Notes under the pieces: generated by a model | What the model was told of the DNA's origin: nothing | The model's database searches: none | Seen by the model: the letters and a program-made list of their open reading frames with translations, nothing else | Translations under genes and position numbers: made by a program | DNA from: Oscillospiraceae bacterium | GTDB taxonomy: Bacteria > Bacillota > Clostridia > Oscillospirales > Ruminococcaceae | Assembly: GCA_019420135.1 (NCBI GenBank) | Contig: JAHZHS010000048.1 | Span: 6,723-12,931, forward strand | DNA length: 6,209 nt | Reading direction: 5' to 3' | In this document: piece by piece, positions 1-5,420 of the stretch | Numbering within the stretch: the first letter of the stretch is position 1 | Layout of the letters: each line of letters starts with the position of its first letter

Positions 1-1
1 G

Positions 2-211
2 GCTACCTTCTTCATCCAGAAGGCGAATGAGTACAAGTCTTCCATCTGGGTCGAGAAAGAGGAGCGCCGCGTCAACGCAAAGAGCCTCCTGGGCGTTCTG
101 AGCCTGGGCATTGTGGGCGGCACCACCATCCGCATCATCGCGGACGGCACCGACGAGCAGGCTGCAGTTGACGGCCTGGTCAAGCTGGTCGATTCCGGTT
201 TCTCCGAGTAA
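2..211 (+). CDS. HPr-family phosphocarrier protein, C-terminal part (5' end outside window)
   Basis: The open frame enters from the left edge and gives 69 residues ending at TAA. They match the HPr fold from just after the active-site loop: ATFFIQKAN, then VNAKSLLGVLSLG, then a final helix ending DSGFSE. If the first residue is numbered 19, as in HPr after HARP, the serine of AKSLLG falls exactly at 46, the site phosphorylated by HPr kinase in Bacillota. The implied full length is 87 residues, normal for HPr. In the PTS, HPr passes phosphate from enzyme I to sugar-specific EIIA. When phosphorylated on Ser46 it acts as a CcpA cofactor. The His15 codon lies just outside the window, so true PTS HPr cannot be separated from a Crh-like paralogue that lacks this histidine. 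From memory, an HPr/Crh-type gene often sits in a clostridial hprK-rapZ-yvcK-whiA neighbourhood near uvrC, which fits this position. A strong terminator follows. Confidence 0.9.
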   Translation, partial: ATFFIQKANEYKSSIWVEKEERRVNAKSLLGVLSLGIVGGTTIRIIADGTDEQAAVDGLVKLVDSGFSE

Positions 212-244
212 TCACAGCCAAAAGTATCATCTCTCAACCATTTG

Positions 245-274
245 CGGCGGGTGGGCAACCACTCGCCGTTTTTT
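245..274 (+). terminator. Intrinsic terminator after the HPr-like gene
   Basis: A 10-bp stem (245-254 with 259-268, containing one G-T wobble at 250/263) closes a GCAA tetraloop of the stable GNRA class. It is followed directly by six T residues (269-274). It lies 33 bases after the HPr stop codon and is a textbook rho-independent terminator. It ends only 39 bases before the uvrC start, so uvrC must depend on read-through or on a promoter that is not obvious here. Confidence 0.88.
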
Positions 275-288
275 GGGTCTGTCCCATC

Positions 289-306
289 CGGCGGCAAGGA
301 GCGCCG
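289..306 (+). promoter_or_regulatory. uvrC Shine-Dalgarno site in the loop of a small hairpin
   Basis: AAGGAG at 296-301 is the only good ribosome binding site near the uvrC start, 12 bases before the ATG at 314, which is slightly long. It lies in the loop of a short inverted repeat, CGGCG (289-293) with CGCCG (302-306), so the site would be presented in a loop. The site supports ATG 314 over a TTG at 242, which lies at the edge of the preceding terminator. The hairpin is only 5 bp and may be chance in GC-rich DNA. Confidence 0.5.
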
Positions 307-313
307 TTTTCCC

Positions 314-2158
314 ATGACCAAAGCAGAACTCTACCGCAAGGCCTGCATGCTGCCCCTCCTGCCCGGGGTCTATATCATCCGCGACAAGTCGGATACCATC
401 ATCTATATCGGCAAGGCCAAGCGCCTCAAGACCCGGGTCTCCCAGTATTTCCGGGAGGGTGTGCCTCACGACGCCAAGGTCACCCAGATGATTGCCCATG
501 CCTTCAACTTCGATGTCATCGTCTGCCAGTCGGAGTTCGAGGCGCTGGTACTGGAGGCCAGCCAGATCAAGGCCCATACCCCCAAGTACAACATCCTGCT
601 CAAGGACGACAAGGGGTACAGCTATGTCAAGGTGACGAAAGGGGACTGGCCCCGGATTTCCGCCGTGCTCCAGAAGGATGAGGACGATGCCGAGTATATC
701 GGCCCCTTCACCTCCTCCTTTGCCGTGCGGGAGATCGTGCAGACCGCCCAGGACTGCTTCCTTTTGCCTCGGTGCAACAAGGAGTTCCCCCGGGATATCG
801 GCAAGGGACGGCCCTGCCTCAACGCCCACATCGGCAAGTGCATGGCGGTGTGCAGTGGCAAGATCAGCTGTGCGGATTACAATGAGGCTGTCCGCAACGC
901 CATCCGCATGATCCGCTACGGCAAGCGGGACATCGTCAAACAGCTGCGGGAAAAGATGGAGTCTGCCTCCGAGCGGCTGGACTTTGAGTCGGCGGCTTTG
1001 CTGCGGGACCAGATCGCGGCCATTGAGCGGGTCTCGGCGGGGCAGAAGGTAGTCATGGACAACGACACCGAGATGGACGTGCTGGCCTTTGCGGGCACCA
1101 CCCACGCGGTCTGCGCGGCCATTCTGCGCTATCGGGACGGCCGTCTTACCGACAAGCGGGAATTTCTCTTCCATGATACCGCCGACATTGCGGCCCTGCG
1201 GGAGGAATTCCTGCCCCAGTATTATCTGGACGGGGAAAACGTTCCCAAGACCATTGCGGTGGATGCCCTGCCCGAGGACCACGAAGCCCTGACCGAGGCC
1301 CTGTCCAAAGCGCGGGGGAGCGCGGTCAACCTGTATGTGCCCCAGCGCGGGGATGTGGCCAAGCTGGTCACCATGGCCTACACCAACGCGGTGGAGCGCC
1401 TGGCCCGGGAGAGCGGACGCTACACCCGGGAGGAAAAACTGCTGGAAGAAGCCGCCCAGATGCTGGGCCTCAAGGCGCCGCCCCGGGTCATCGAGAGTTA
1501 CGATATTTCCAACTGGGGCGACGGCTCCAGAGTCTGCGGCATGATCGTATTTCGGGACGGCAAGCCGCTTCGGGCGGGCTACCGGCGCTTCCGCATGAAA
1601 ACGGTGGCGGGTACCGATGACTATGCCTCCATGGCGGAGGCTCTCTCCCGCCGAGCCGGGGAGTATGAGGCCGCCAAGCGCGGGGAGAAGCCCGACACCC
1701 CCACCAACCAGTTCTCGGTCCTGCCCGACCTGATCCTGCTGGACGGCGGCAGGGGACAGGTGTCGGCGGTGCGGGCGGCCCTGAAAGGCACTCAGCTGGC
1801 CGGAGTGCCCCTTTTCGGCATGGTTAAGGACGACCATCACCGCACCCGCGCCATTGTGGACGACACCGGCTCCGAGATCGCCATCAACCGCAACCGGGGC
1901 ATCTTCACCTTTGTGACCTCCATCCAGGATGAGGTCCACCGTTACGCCAACGACTACCGCAAACGGCTGATGAACAAGCGCTCCTACGCGGCCACCCTGA
2001 CCACTCTGCCCGGGGTGGGCGAAAAGACCTCGGCGGCTCTGCTCAAGCATTTCAAGACAGTGGCAAACGTGCGGGCGGCGTCCATTTCCGACCTGGAGGA
2101 GGTGCCGGGCATCAGCCACAAAAAGGCGGAACAGATCTATAACGGGCTCCATGCCTGA
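314..2158 (+). CDS. uvrC: Excinuclease ABC subunit C (UvrC)
   Basis: UvrC is the nuclease of nucleotide excision repair and cuts both sides of a lesion marked by UvrA and UvrB. The product is 614 residues, a normal length. The N-terminal GIY-YIG nuclease domain shows GVY at 18-20, YIG at 31-33, Arg41 and the likely catalytic Glu76 in the EALVLE motif. A cysteine set follows at 154, 168, 176 and 180, matching the positions that bind an iron-sulfur cluster in E. coli UvrC. The UvrB-binding UVR motif covers about 208-242 (LDFESAALLRDQI). The RNase H-like 5' nuclease domain carries Asp397 (SYDIS), Asp477 (LLDGGRG) and His542 (DEVHRYA). Two helix-hairpin-helix motifs close the protein (LPGVG at 565-569, VPGIS at 597-601). 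ATG 314 is chosen because the protein then begins like other UvrC proteins; the in-frame extension to TTG 242 would translate the upstream terminator. All key residues are present, and it appears to be a single-gene unit. Confidence 0.98.
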   Translation: MTKAELYRKACMLPLLPGVYIIRDKSDTIIYIGKAKRLKTRVSQYFREGVPHDAKVTQMIAHAFNFDVIVCQSEFEALVLEASQIKAHTPKYNILLKDDKGYSYVKVTKGDWPRISAVLQKDEDDAEYIGPFTSSFAVREIVQTAQDCFLLPRCNKEFPRDIGKGRPCLNAHIGKCMAVCSGKISCADYNEAVRNAIRMIRYGKRDIVKQLREKMESASERLDFESAALLRDQIAAIERVSAGQKVVMDNDTEMDVLAFAGTTHAVCAAILRYRDGRLTDKREFLFHDTADIAALREEFLPQYYLDGENVPKTIAVDALPEDHEALTEALSKARGSAVNLYVPQRGDVAKLVTMAYTNAVERLARESGRYTREEKLLEEAAQMLGLKAPPRVIESYDISNWGDGSRVCGMIVFRDGKPLRAGYRRFRMKTVAGTDDYASMAEALSRRAGEYEAAKRGEKPDTPTNQFSVLPDLILLDGGRGQVSAVRAALKGTQLAGVPLFGMVKDDHHRTRAIVDDTGSEIAINRNRGIFTFVTSIQDEVHRYANDYRKRLMNKRSYAATLTTLPGVGEKTSAALLKHFKTVANVRAASISDLEEVPGISHKKAEQIYNGLHA

Positions 2159-2171
2159 GCGGGAGCGGCTA

Positions 2172-2200
2172 TTGACAAGCACTGCAAAAACAAGCATAAT
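2172..2200 (+). promoter_or_regulatory. Sigma-A promoter for rsmD and the downstream gene
   Basis: A perfect -35 TTGACA (2172-2177) and a -10 CATAAT (2195-2200, five of six to consensus) are separated by exactly 17 bases. Transcription should start near 2206-2208, about 40 bases before the rsmD ATG. The element begins 13 bases after the uvrC stop, in a stretch noticeably richer in A and T than the genes around it. No terminator separates uvrC from it, so read-through from uvrC could add to expression. Confidence 0.88.
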
Positions 2201-2245
2201 GGTAGCACTGAAAAAGTACGCAGAAAGGGAAAGGAGGCGCGCGGT

Positions 2246-2794
2246 ATGCGTGTCATTGCGGGTACAGCGCGCGGCAAGGTCCTTAAGGCGCTGCCGGGGC
2301 AGGACGTGACCCGTCCCACCATCGACCGCGTCAAGGAGGCCATGTTCTCCAGCGTGCAGTTCCTGGTGCCGGGGGCAAAGGTCCTGGACCTGTTCGCCGG
2401 CAGCGGACAGCTGGGCATCGAGGCCCTCTCCCGCGGGGCGGCCCGCTGCGATTTTGTGGATGCCTCCCGGGAGGCGTTCGCCGTGGTGCAGGCCAACTGC
2501 AAGGCGGCGGGGGTCATGCCCAAAAGCCGTCTGCACAACACCGATGCGTTCACTTTTTTGGCGTCCGTACGGGAACCGTTCGACCTGGTTTTACTCGATC
2601 CGCCCTTTGCCCATGATACACTGTCCAGGGTGCTGCCCCTGCTGGAACCCAACGTGGCTCCGGGCGGTGTGGTCATCTGCGAGAGCGAGCGGGACGCCCG
2701 CCTGCCGGAGACAGTGGGCGGACTGACCCGGGTCAAACAATACACCTATGGCAAAATCCTTGTCACTCGTTACCAGAAAGAGGTACAGGCATGA
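2246..2794 (+). CDS. rsmD: 16S rRNA (guanine966-N2)-methyltransferase RsmD
   Basis: RsmD uses S-adenosylmethionine to methylate the exocyclic amine of G966 (E. coli numbering) in helix 31 of 16S rRNA, near the P site, during 30S assembly. The product is 182 residues, typical of the family. Diagnostic parts are the N-terminal MRVIAGTARG, the RPT...VKEAMF segment (23-34), the SAM-binding motif DLFAGSGQLG (48-57) followed by IEALSRGA, the acidic motif II residue Asp72, and the catalytic DPPF at 118-121, typical of N-methyltransferases acting on bases. The start is fixed by a strong AAGGAGG (2231-2237) 8 bases before ATG 2246. It overlaps the next gene by ATGA, so the two are probably translationally coupled. 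In many Bacillota coaD follows rsmD, but it is not here. Confidence 0.96.
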   Translation: MRVIAGTARGKVLKALPGQDVTRPTIDRVKEAMFSSVQFLVPGAKVLDLFAGSGQLGIEALSRGAARCDFVDASREAFAVVQANCKAAGVMPKSRLHNTDAFTFLASVREPFDLVLLDPPFAHDTLSRVLPLLEPNVAPGGVVICESERDARLPETVGGLTRVKQYTYGKILVTRYQKEVQA

Positions 2795-3264
2795 ATGTTG
2801 ATGAATTGCTCGATTTGATGGAAGAAACCCTGGAGGAAGGCACCGCCATGCCCTTCTCCGCCGGCAAGCGCGTTGTGGACGTGGACAAGATGCGCGATAT
2901 TATCGACGATGTGCGTGCCAACCTGCCTGACGAGATGCGCCAGAGCAAAAAGACCGTGGACGACCGTGAGCGCATCATCCAGGAAGCCCATCAGGAGGCG
3001 GACGGCATCATCAAGCAGGCGGAGGAGCGTGCCAAGGCCCTGGTCTCGGAGCAGGAGATCGTCAAGCGCGCCCAGAAACGTGCCGTGGAGATTCTCACCA
3101 CCACCCAGACCCATGCCCGGGAGATCAGCAAGAGTGCCACTACATACTGCGAGACCATCCTGAAAAACTCGGAGGAGACGCTGGCGCGCAGCATTGCGGA
3201 CATCAAGAACACCCGCATGAATCTGCGCAACGCCACCGCCAAAGGCATGCGCGGCAACAAGTGA
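2791..3264 (+). CDS. Small coiled-coil protein of unknown function, rsmD-linked
   Basis: The product is 157 residues, acidic at its start and charged throughout, with no signal peptide or membrane segment. The first 50 residues contain the block MPFSAGKRVVDVDKM and then LPDEMRQSKK (45-54). From about 51 to 145 it is nearly all Glu, Gln, Ala, Lys and Arg in a pattern expected for a long helix or coiled coil (QEAHQEADGIIKQAEERAK). A single cysteine lies at 120. From memory it resembles a conserved clostridial family found beside rsmD/coaD, often labelled 'ATPase' or 'V-type ATPase subunit H-like' because of weak coiled-coil similarity to stator subunits. I see no ATP-binding motif and would not infer ATPase activity. 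Its ATG overlaps the rsmD stop (ATGA), and AAAGAGG (2777-2783) lies 7 bases upstream, so it is co-transcribed with rsmD. A DivIVA-like or other scaffold role is possible but unproven. Confidence 0.9.
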   Translation: MNVDELLDLMEETLEEGTAMPFSAGKRVVDVDKMRDIIDDVRANLPDEMRQSKKTVDDRERIIQEAHQEADGIIKQAEERAKALVSEQEIVKRAQKRAVEILTTTQTHAREISKSATTYCETILKNSEETLARSIADIKNTRMNLRNATAKGMRGNK

Positions 3265-3330
3265 TTCCCCTCCGGGCGGGTCGGATTCCCCACCCGTCCC
3301 CACCTGTGTTTTAAATATGAAAATTTATGA
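3265..3330 (+). other. Spacer with weak GC hairpin and AT-rich island before the terminator
   Basis: This stretch holds no gene. A possible 8-bp stem (3274-3281 with 3292-3299, one G-T pair, 10-base loop) has no T run behind it and is probably not a terminator by itself. From 3308 to 3328 the DNA becomes strongly AT-rich, with a short inverted repeat TAAAT/ATTTA (3312-3316, 3323-3327). No convincing promoter was seen on either strand. Confidence 0.4.
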
Positions 3331-3367
3331 CCCGCAGCGGTTTTCGACCGCTGCGGGCTTGTTTTTT
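3331..3367 (+). terminator. Strong intrinsic terminator ending the rsmD unit
   Basis: A perfect 11-bp stem (3331-3341 with 3347-3357) closes a 5-base loop, followed by CTTG and six T residues (3362-3367). It separates the rsmD operon from the dcw cluster. The T tail overlaps the candidate -35 of the next promoter. Confidence 0.93.
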
Positions 3368-3387
3368 ATGTGCCGATTTGGTATTAT
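3359..3387 (+). promoter_or_regulatory. Candidate sigma-A promoter of the mraZ (dcw) cluster
   Basis: A -10 TATTAT (3382-3387) is preceded at exactly 17 bases by TTGTTT (3359-3364), which keeps the TTG of a -35. Transcription would start near 3393-3395, just before the MraZ-type boxes and about 120 bases before mraZ. The -35 lies in the T tail of the previous terminator. The -35 is weak. An alternative reading uses TATAGA (3385-3390) as the -10, but it then has only T residues as its -35. Confidence 0.6.
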
Positions 3388-3400
3388 AGAACTGCGATTG

Positions 3401-3435
3401 TGGGTAGTGGTGGACAATCGGGGGTAGAAGTGGAG
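3401..3435 (+). promoter_or_regulatory. MraZ operator: four boxes at 10-bp spacing
   Basis: Four direct repeats begin at 3401, 3411, 3421 and 3431: TGGGT, TGGAC, GGGGT and TGGAG, each separated by exactly five bases. MraZ is known in E. coli to bind TGGGN repeats with 5-base spacers between the promoter and the mraZ ribosome binding site, and to repress its own operon. Only the first box fits TGGGN exactly; the others share G at the second and third positions. The regular one-turn phasing and the position, downstream of a candidate promoter and upstream of mraZ, make an operator the best reading. The boxes would lie at about +7 to +42. Confidence 0.75.
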
Positions 3436-3437
3436 AA

Positions 3438-3465
3438 TTTCAACACTTTCAACCGGGTTTTCAAC
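3438..3465 (+). repeat. Three TTTCAAC repeats in the mraZ leader
   Basis: TTTCAAC occurs at 3438-3444, 3447-3453 and 3459-3465, the last two extended to TTTCAACC. The spacing is 9 and then 12 bases. They follow the MraZ-type boxes directly and lie in the expected 5' untranslated region. A small hairpin (GGTT 3456-3459 with AACC 3463-3466) and the palindrome AACCGGGTT (3451-3459) fall in the same stretch. No known binding protein is recognised. Confidence 0.5.
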
Positions 3466-3501
3466 CACAGACAGACAACCGTACGTGAAAAAATGTCGAA
3501 A

Positions 3502-3508
3502 GGGGGAG
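3502..3508 (+). promoter_or_regulatory. Ribosome binding site that sets the mraZ start
   Basis: The purine run GGGGGAG, preceded by AAA (3499-3501), lies 6 bases before GTG 3515 and 12 bases before ATG 3521. It therefore favours GTG 3515. It falls inside the longer frame that could begin at GTG 3485, which argues against that start. Confidence 0.7.
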
Positions 3509-3514
3509 AGCGCC

Positions 3515-3931
3515 GTGCTCATGGGTCAGTATGACTATGCTGTCGACACCAAGGGCCGGCCGAACTTCCCCGCAAAATTCCGCGGGGAGATGGGCCAGAC
3601 CTTCATCGTGACCTGCTGGCTCGACCATTGCCTGGCGGCTTTCCCGGCCGAACAGTTCGAGAAAGTGGCTGACAAGATCGAGGAAAAAGGCCTGGTCAAG
3701 GGCCGCAAGGTCACCCGTATGCTGTACAGCTCGGCGGTGGAGGTCACCCCTGACAAGCAGGGGCGCATCCAGCTGCCTGCCAAGCTGCGTGCCTACGCCG
3801 GTCTGGACCATGACGTCACCATCATCGGCAACCGTGAGTTCGCGGAGATCTGGAACACCGCTGCATGGAACCAAACCCAGGAGGGCGCGGACGAAGATTT
3901 TACCGCGGCGATGGAGGATCTGGATTTCTGA
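3515..3931 (+). CDS. mraZ: Transcriptional regulator MraZ
   Basis: MraZ is the DNA-binding regulator encoded at the head of the dcw cluster and controls its own operon through leader repeats. From GTG 3515 the product is 138 residues, close to the family norm, and begins MLMGQYDYAVDTKGR like other MraZ proteins. Two SpoVT/AbrB-like repeats are visible. The first has DTKGR at 11-15 followed by FPAKFR; the second has DKQGR at 80-84 followed by LPAKLR. These D-x-x-G-R loops form the DNA-contacting surface. In the first repeat the residues after GR are PNF rather than the more usual hydrophobic-x-V/I, a small departure. The C-terminus is an acidic tail (EGADEDFTAAMEDLDF). The longer form from GTG 3485 adds ten residues unlike the family and is rejected; ATG 3521 remains possible. 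rsmH follows after 46 bases without a terminator. Confidence 0.95.
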   Translation: MLMGQYDYAVDTKGRPNFPAKFRGEMGQTFIVTCWLDHCLAAFPAEQFEKVADKIEEKGLVKGRKVTRMLYSSAVEVTPDKQGRIQLPAKLRAYAGLDHDVTIIGNREFAEIWNTAAWNQTQEGADEDFTAAMEDLDF

Positions 3932-3977
3932 TCCGGTGCCATGCCGGAGGATCTCTGCCGAAAGGATGTAACCAAGG

Positions 3978-4901
3978 ATGGAATTTCACCACGTTCCCGT
4001 ATTGCTTCGCGAGTGTCTGGAAGGGCTGGCCATTGACCCGGCCGGGACCTATCTGGACGGCACGGCCGGCGGCGCCGGTCACTCGCGCGAAATCGCCAAA
4101 CACCTGACCACAGGGCGGCTGATCGCGCTCGATCAGGACCCGGATGCGGTGGCAGCCGCCACCGAAAGGCTTAAGGGTCTCCCCGCCCTGGTGGTCAGGG
4201 CAAATTTCCGTGAGGCGCCGCGGGTACTGCGGGAGCTGGGGATCGAATCCATCCAGGGAGCGCTTCTGGATCTGGGCGTTTCCAGCCATCAGCTGGACGA
4301 TGCCGAGCGGGGCTTCTCCTACCATGCCGACGCCCCGCTGGACATGCGCATGAGCCAGAGCGGCCCCACCGCCGCCGATCTCGTCAACACGCTGGACCGG
4401 GAGGAACTCTGCCGCATCCTGCGGGACTACGGCGAGGAGCCCTATGCCTGGCAGATCGCCGGCAAGATCGTGGCCGCCCGGGCGGAGCATCCCATCGAGA
4501 CGACCATGGAACTGGCCGGGCTGGTGGCATCCGCCGTGCCGCCGGCTGAGCGCCGCAAAAACAAGAACCCCGCGCGCCGCACGTTTCAGGCGGTGCGCAT
4601 CGCGGTCAACGGGGAGCTGGACGCCCTCAACGAGGGTCTGGACGGCATCTTCGACAACCTGGCCCCGGGTGGCAGACTGTGCGTGATCACCTTCCACAGC
4701 CTGGAGGACCGCCTGGTCAAGAACAAGTTCCGCCGCTGGGCGCAGAAATGCACCTGCCCGCCGGAGTTTCCAGTGTGCGTGTGCGGCGGCAAGGCCAAGG
4801 CAAAACTGATCACCCGTCATCCCATCGAAGCCGACGCGGATGAACTGAACGAAAACCGCCGCAGCCGGTCGGCAAAGCTGCGGGTGCTGGAAAAACTCTG
4901 A
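3978..4901 (+). CDS. rsmH: 16S rRNA (cytosine1402-N4)-methyltransferase RsmH (MraW)
   Basis: RsmH transfers a methyl group from S-adenosylmethionine to N4 of C1402 in 16S rRNA, in the decoding centre next to the P site. The product is 307 residues, the usual length. Family signatures appear in order: HHVPVLL (4-10), the SAM motif DGTAGGAGHS (27-36), LDQDPDA (51-57), LLDLGVSSHQLD (96-107) with RGFSY (111-115), DMRM (122-125), NPARRTFQAVRIAVN (197-211) and ITFHSLEDRLVK (237-248). Near the C-terminus four cysteines form C-x-C-x6-C-x-C (258, 260, 267, 269) ahead of the conserved LITRHPI. From memory this cysteine patch is common in clostridial RsmH and absent from the Bacillus subtilis protein. 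The start is ATG 3978, with AAAGGA (3961-3966) 11 bases upstream. It is the second gene of the dcw cluster, and ftsL begins 42 bases later. Confidence 0.97.
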   Translation: MEFHHVPVLLRECLEGLAIDPAGTYLDGTAGGAGHSREIAKHLTTGRLIALDQDPDAVAAATERLKGLPALVVRANFREAPRVLRELGIESIQGALLDLGVSSHQLDDAERGFSYHADAPLDMRMSQSGPTAADLVNTLDREELCRILRDYGEEPYAWQIAGKIVAARAEHPIETTMELAGLVASAVPPAERRKNKNPARRTFQAVRIAVNGELDALNEGLDGIFDNLAPGGRLCVITFHSLEDRLVKNKFRRWAQKCTCPPEFPVCVCGGKAKAKLITRHPIEADADELNENRRSRSAKLRVLEKL

Positions 4902-4928
4902 TGCCGGATTCCGTGCGGACAGCAGGGA

Positions 4929-4936
4929 AGGGAGGG
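4929..4936 (+). promoter_or_regulatory. Ribosome binding site that sets the ftsL start
   Basis: AGGGAGGG lies 7 bases before ATG 4944. An in-frame GTG at 4938 would be only one base from this site, too close for initiation, so ATG 4944 is preferred. Confidence 0.7.
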
Positions 4937-4943
4937 CGTGCAC

Positions 4944-5420
4944 ATGACACAGGCAGCCTATGATTTGAACATGAAAACAAAGAGCTACGGCCAGTACCGG
5001 GCCCCCCGCGTGCGGGTGGTTCGCGGCCGCAGCCGGCTGGACAAGCTGCGCCAGACCGTCGCTGCGCTGCGCTCGGTGCTGGTCGCCGCCTTGATTCTGG
5101 GTCTGGTGGTCAGCCTTCTGTACAGCCAAGCCATCATCACCGAGCTGTCCGGGGAGATCGAGTCCACCCGTCAGGAGCTGACGCAGGAGCAAAGCACCTA
5201 CGACTACCTGTCCGGCCGCATGGATGACATCACCAGTACCACCAACATCCAGGAGATCGCCGAGGGCAAGCTTGGCCTTGTCAAGGCGGACGCCAGCCAG
5301 ATCACCTACATCACCATGGAGGATCAGAGCCGGATCGTCCGCAACCAGTCCGATTTGTCCCGGCTGCTGTCCGGCGTGAAGACGGCGGCGCTCAGCCTGA
5401 TCGGCAACTTCAACCCCTGA
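4944..5420 (+). CDS. ftsL: Cell division protein FtsL-like
   Basis: FtsL is a small bitopic membrane protein that, with DivIC/FtsB and DivIB/FtsQ, activates the septal transglycosylase-transpeptidase pair. The product is 158 residues. Residues 1-42 are a basic cytoplasmic segment (YRAPRVRVVRGRSRLDKLRQ). About 43-63 is one hydrophobic membrane helix (SVLVAALILGLVVSLLY), followed by a polar, helix-prone segment at about 64-98 suited to a coiled coil. Then comes IQEIAEGKLGLVKADASQITYI, broken here as IQEIAEGKLGLV (102-113) and QITYI (119-123), the usual FtsL end pattern. An extra tail of about 35 residues ends in a mildly hydrophobic stretch (LLSGVKTAALSLIG), longer than typical FtsL. Sequence conservation in this family is low, so the call rests on topology, the terminal motif and position between rsmH and a class B PBP. 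Calling it a generic septum formation initiator would be an equivalent label. Confidence 0.88.
   Translation: MTQAAYDLNMKTKSYGQYRAPRVRVVRGRSRLDKLRQTVAALRSVLVAALILGLVVSLLYSQAIITELSGEIESTRQELTQEQSTYDYLSGRMDDITSTTNIQEIAEGKLGLVKADASQITYITMEDQSRIVRNQSDLSRLLSGVKTAALSLIGNFNP

Noticed and set aside
242..313. N-terminal extension of uvrC from TTG 242.
   Set aside because: It would translate the terminator hairpin, has no ribosome binding site, and adds 24 residues unlike other UvrC proteins.
1228..1246. Near-palindrome GGGAAAACGTTCCC inside uvrC, suggestive of an SOS (LexA) site.
   Set aside because: It does not fit the Gram-positive LexA box (CGAAC-N4-GTTCG) and lies deep within the coding sequence.
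227..2536. A very long open frame on the minus strand opposite uvrC (769 codons).
   Set aside because: It is antisense to a clearly functional uvrC and part of rsmD, has no recognisable motifs, spans a real promoter and a real terminator, and is the usual by-product of high-GC codon usage.
3308..3330. AT-rich stretch as a possible extra promoter before the terminator.
   Set aside because: No -35 at a suitable distance on either strand, and a transcript starting there would run straight into the strong terminator.
3485..3514. N-terminal extension of mraZ from GTG 3485.
   Set aside because: The Shine-Dalgarno at 3502-3508 lies within it, and MraZ proteins normally begin M-x-MG-x-Y, which matches GTG 3515.
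3926..3955. Possible terminator TCCGG/CCGGA between mraZ and rsmH.
   Set aside because: The stem is only 5 bp with a 7-base loop and no T run follows; the genes are expected to be co-transcribed.
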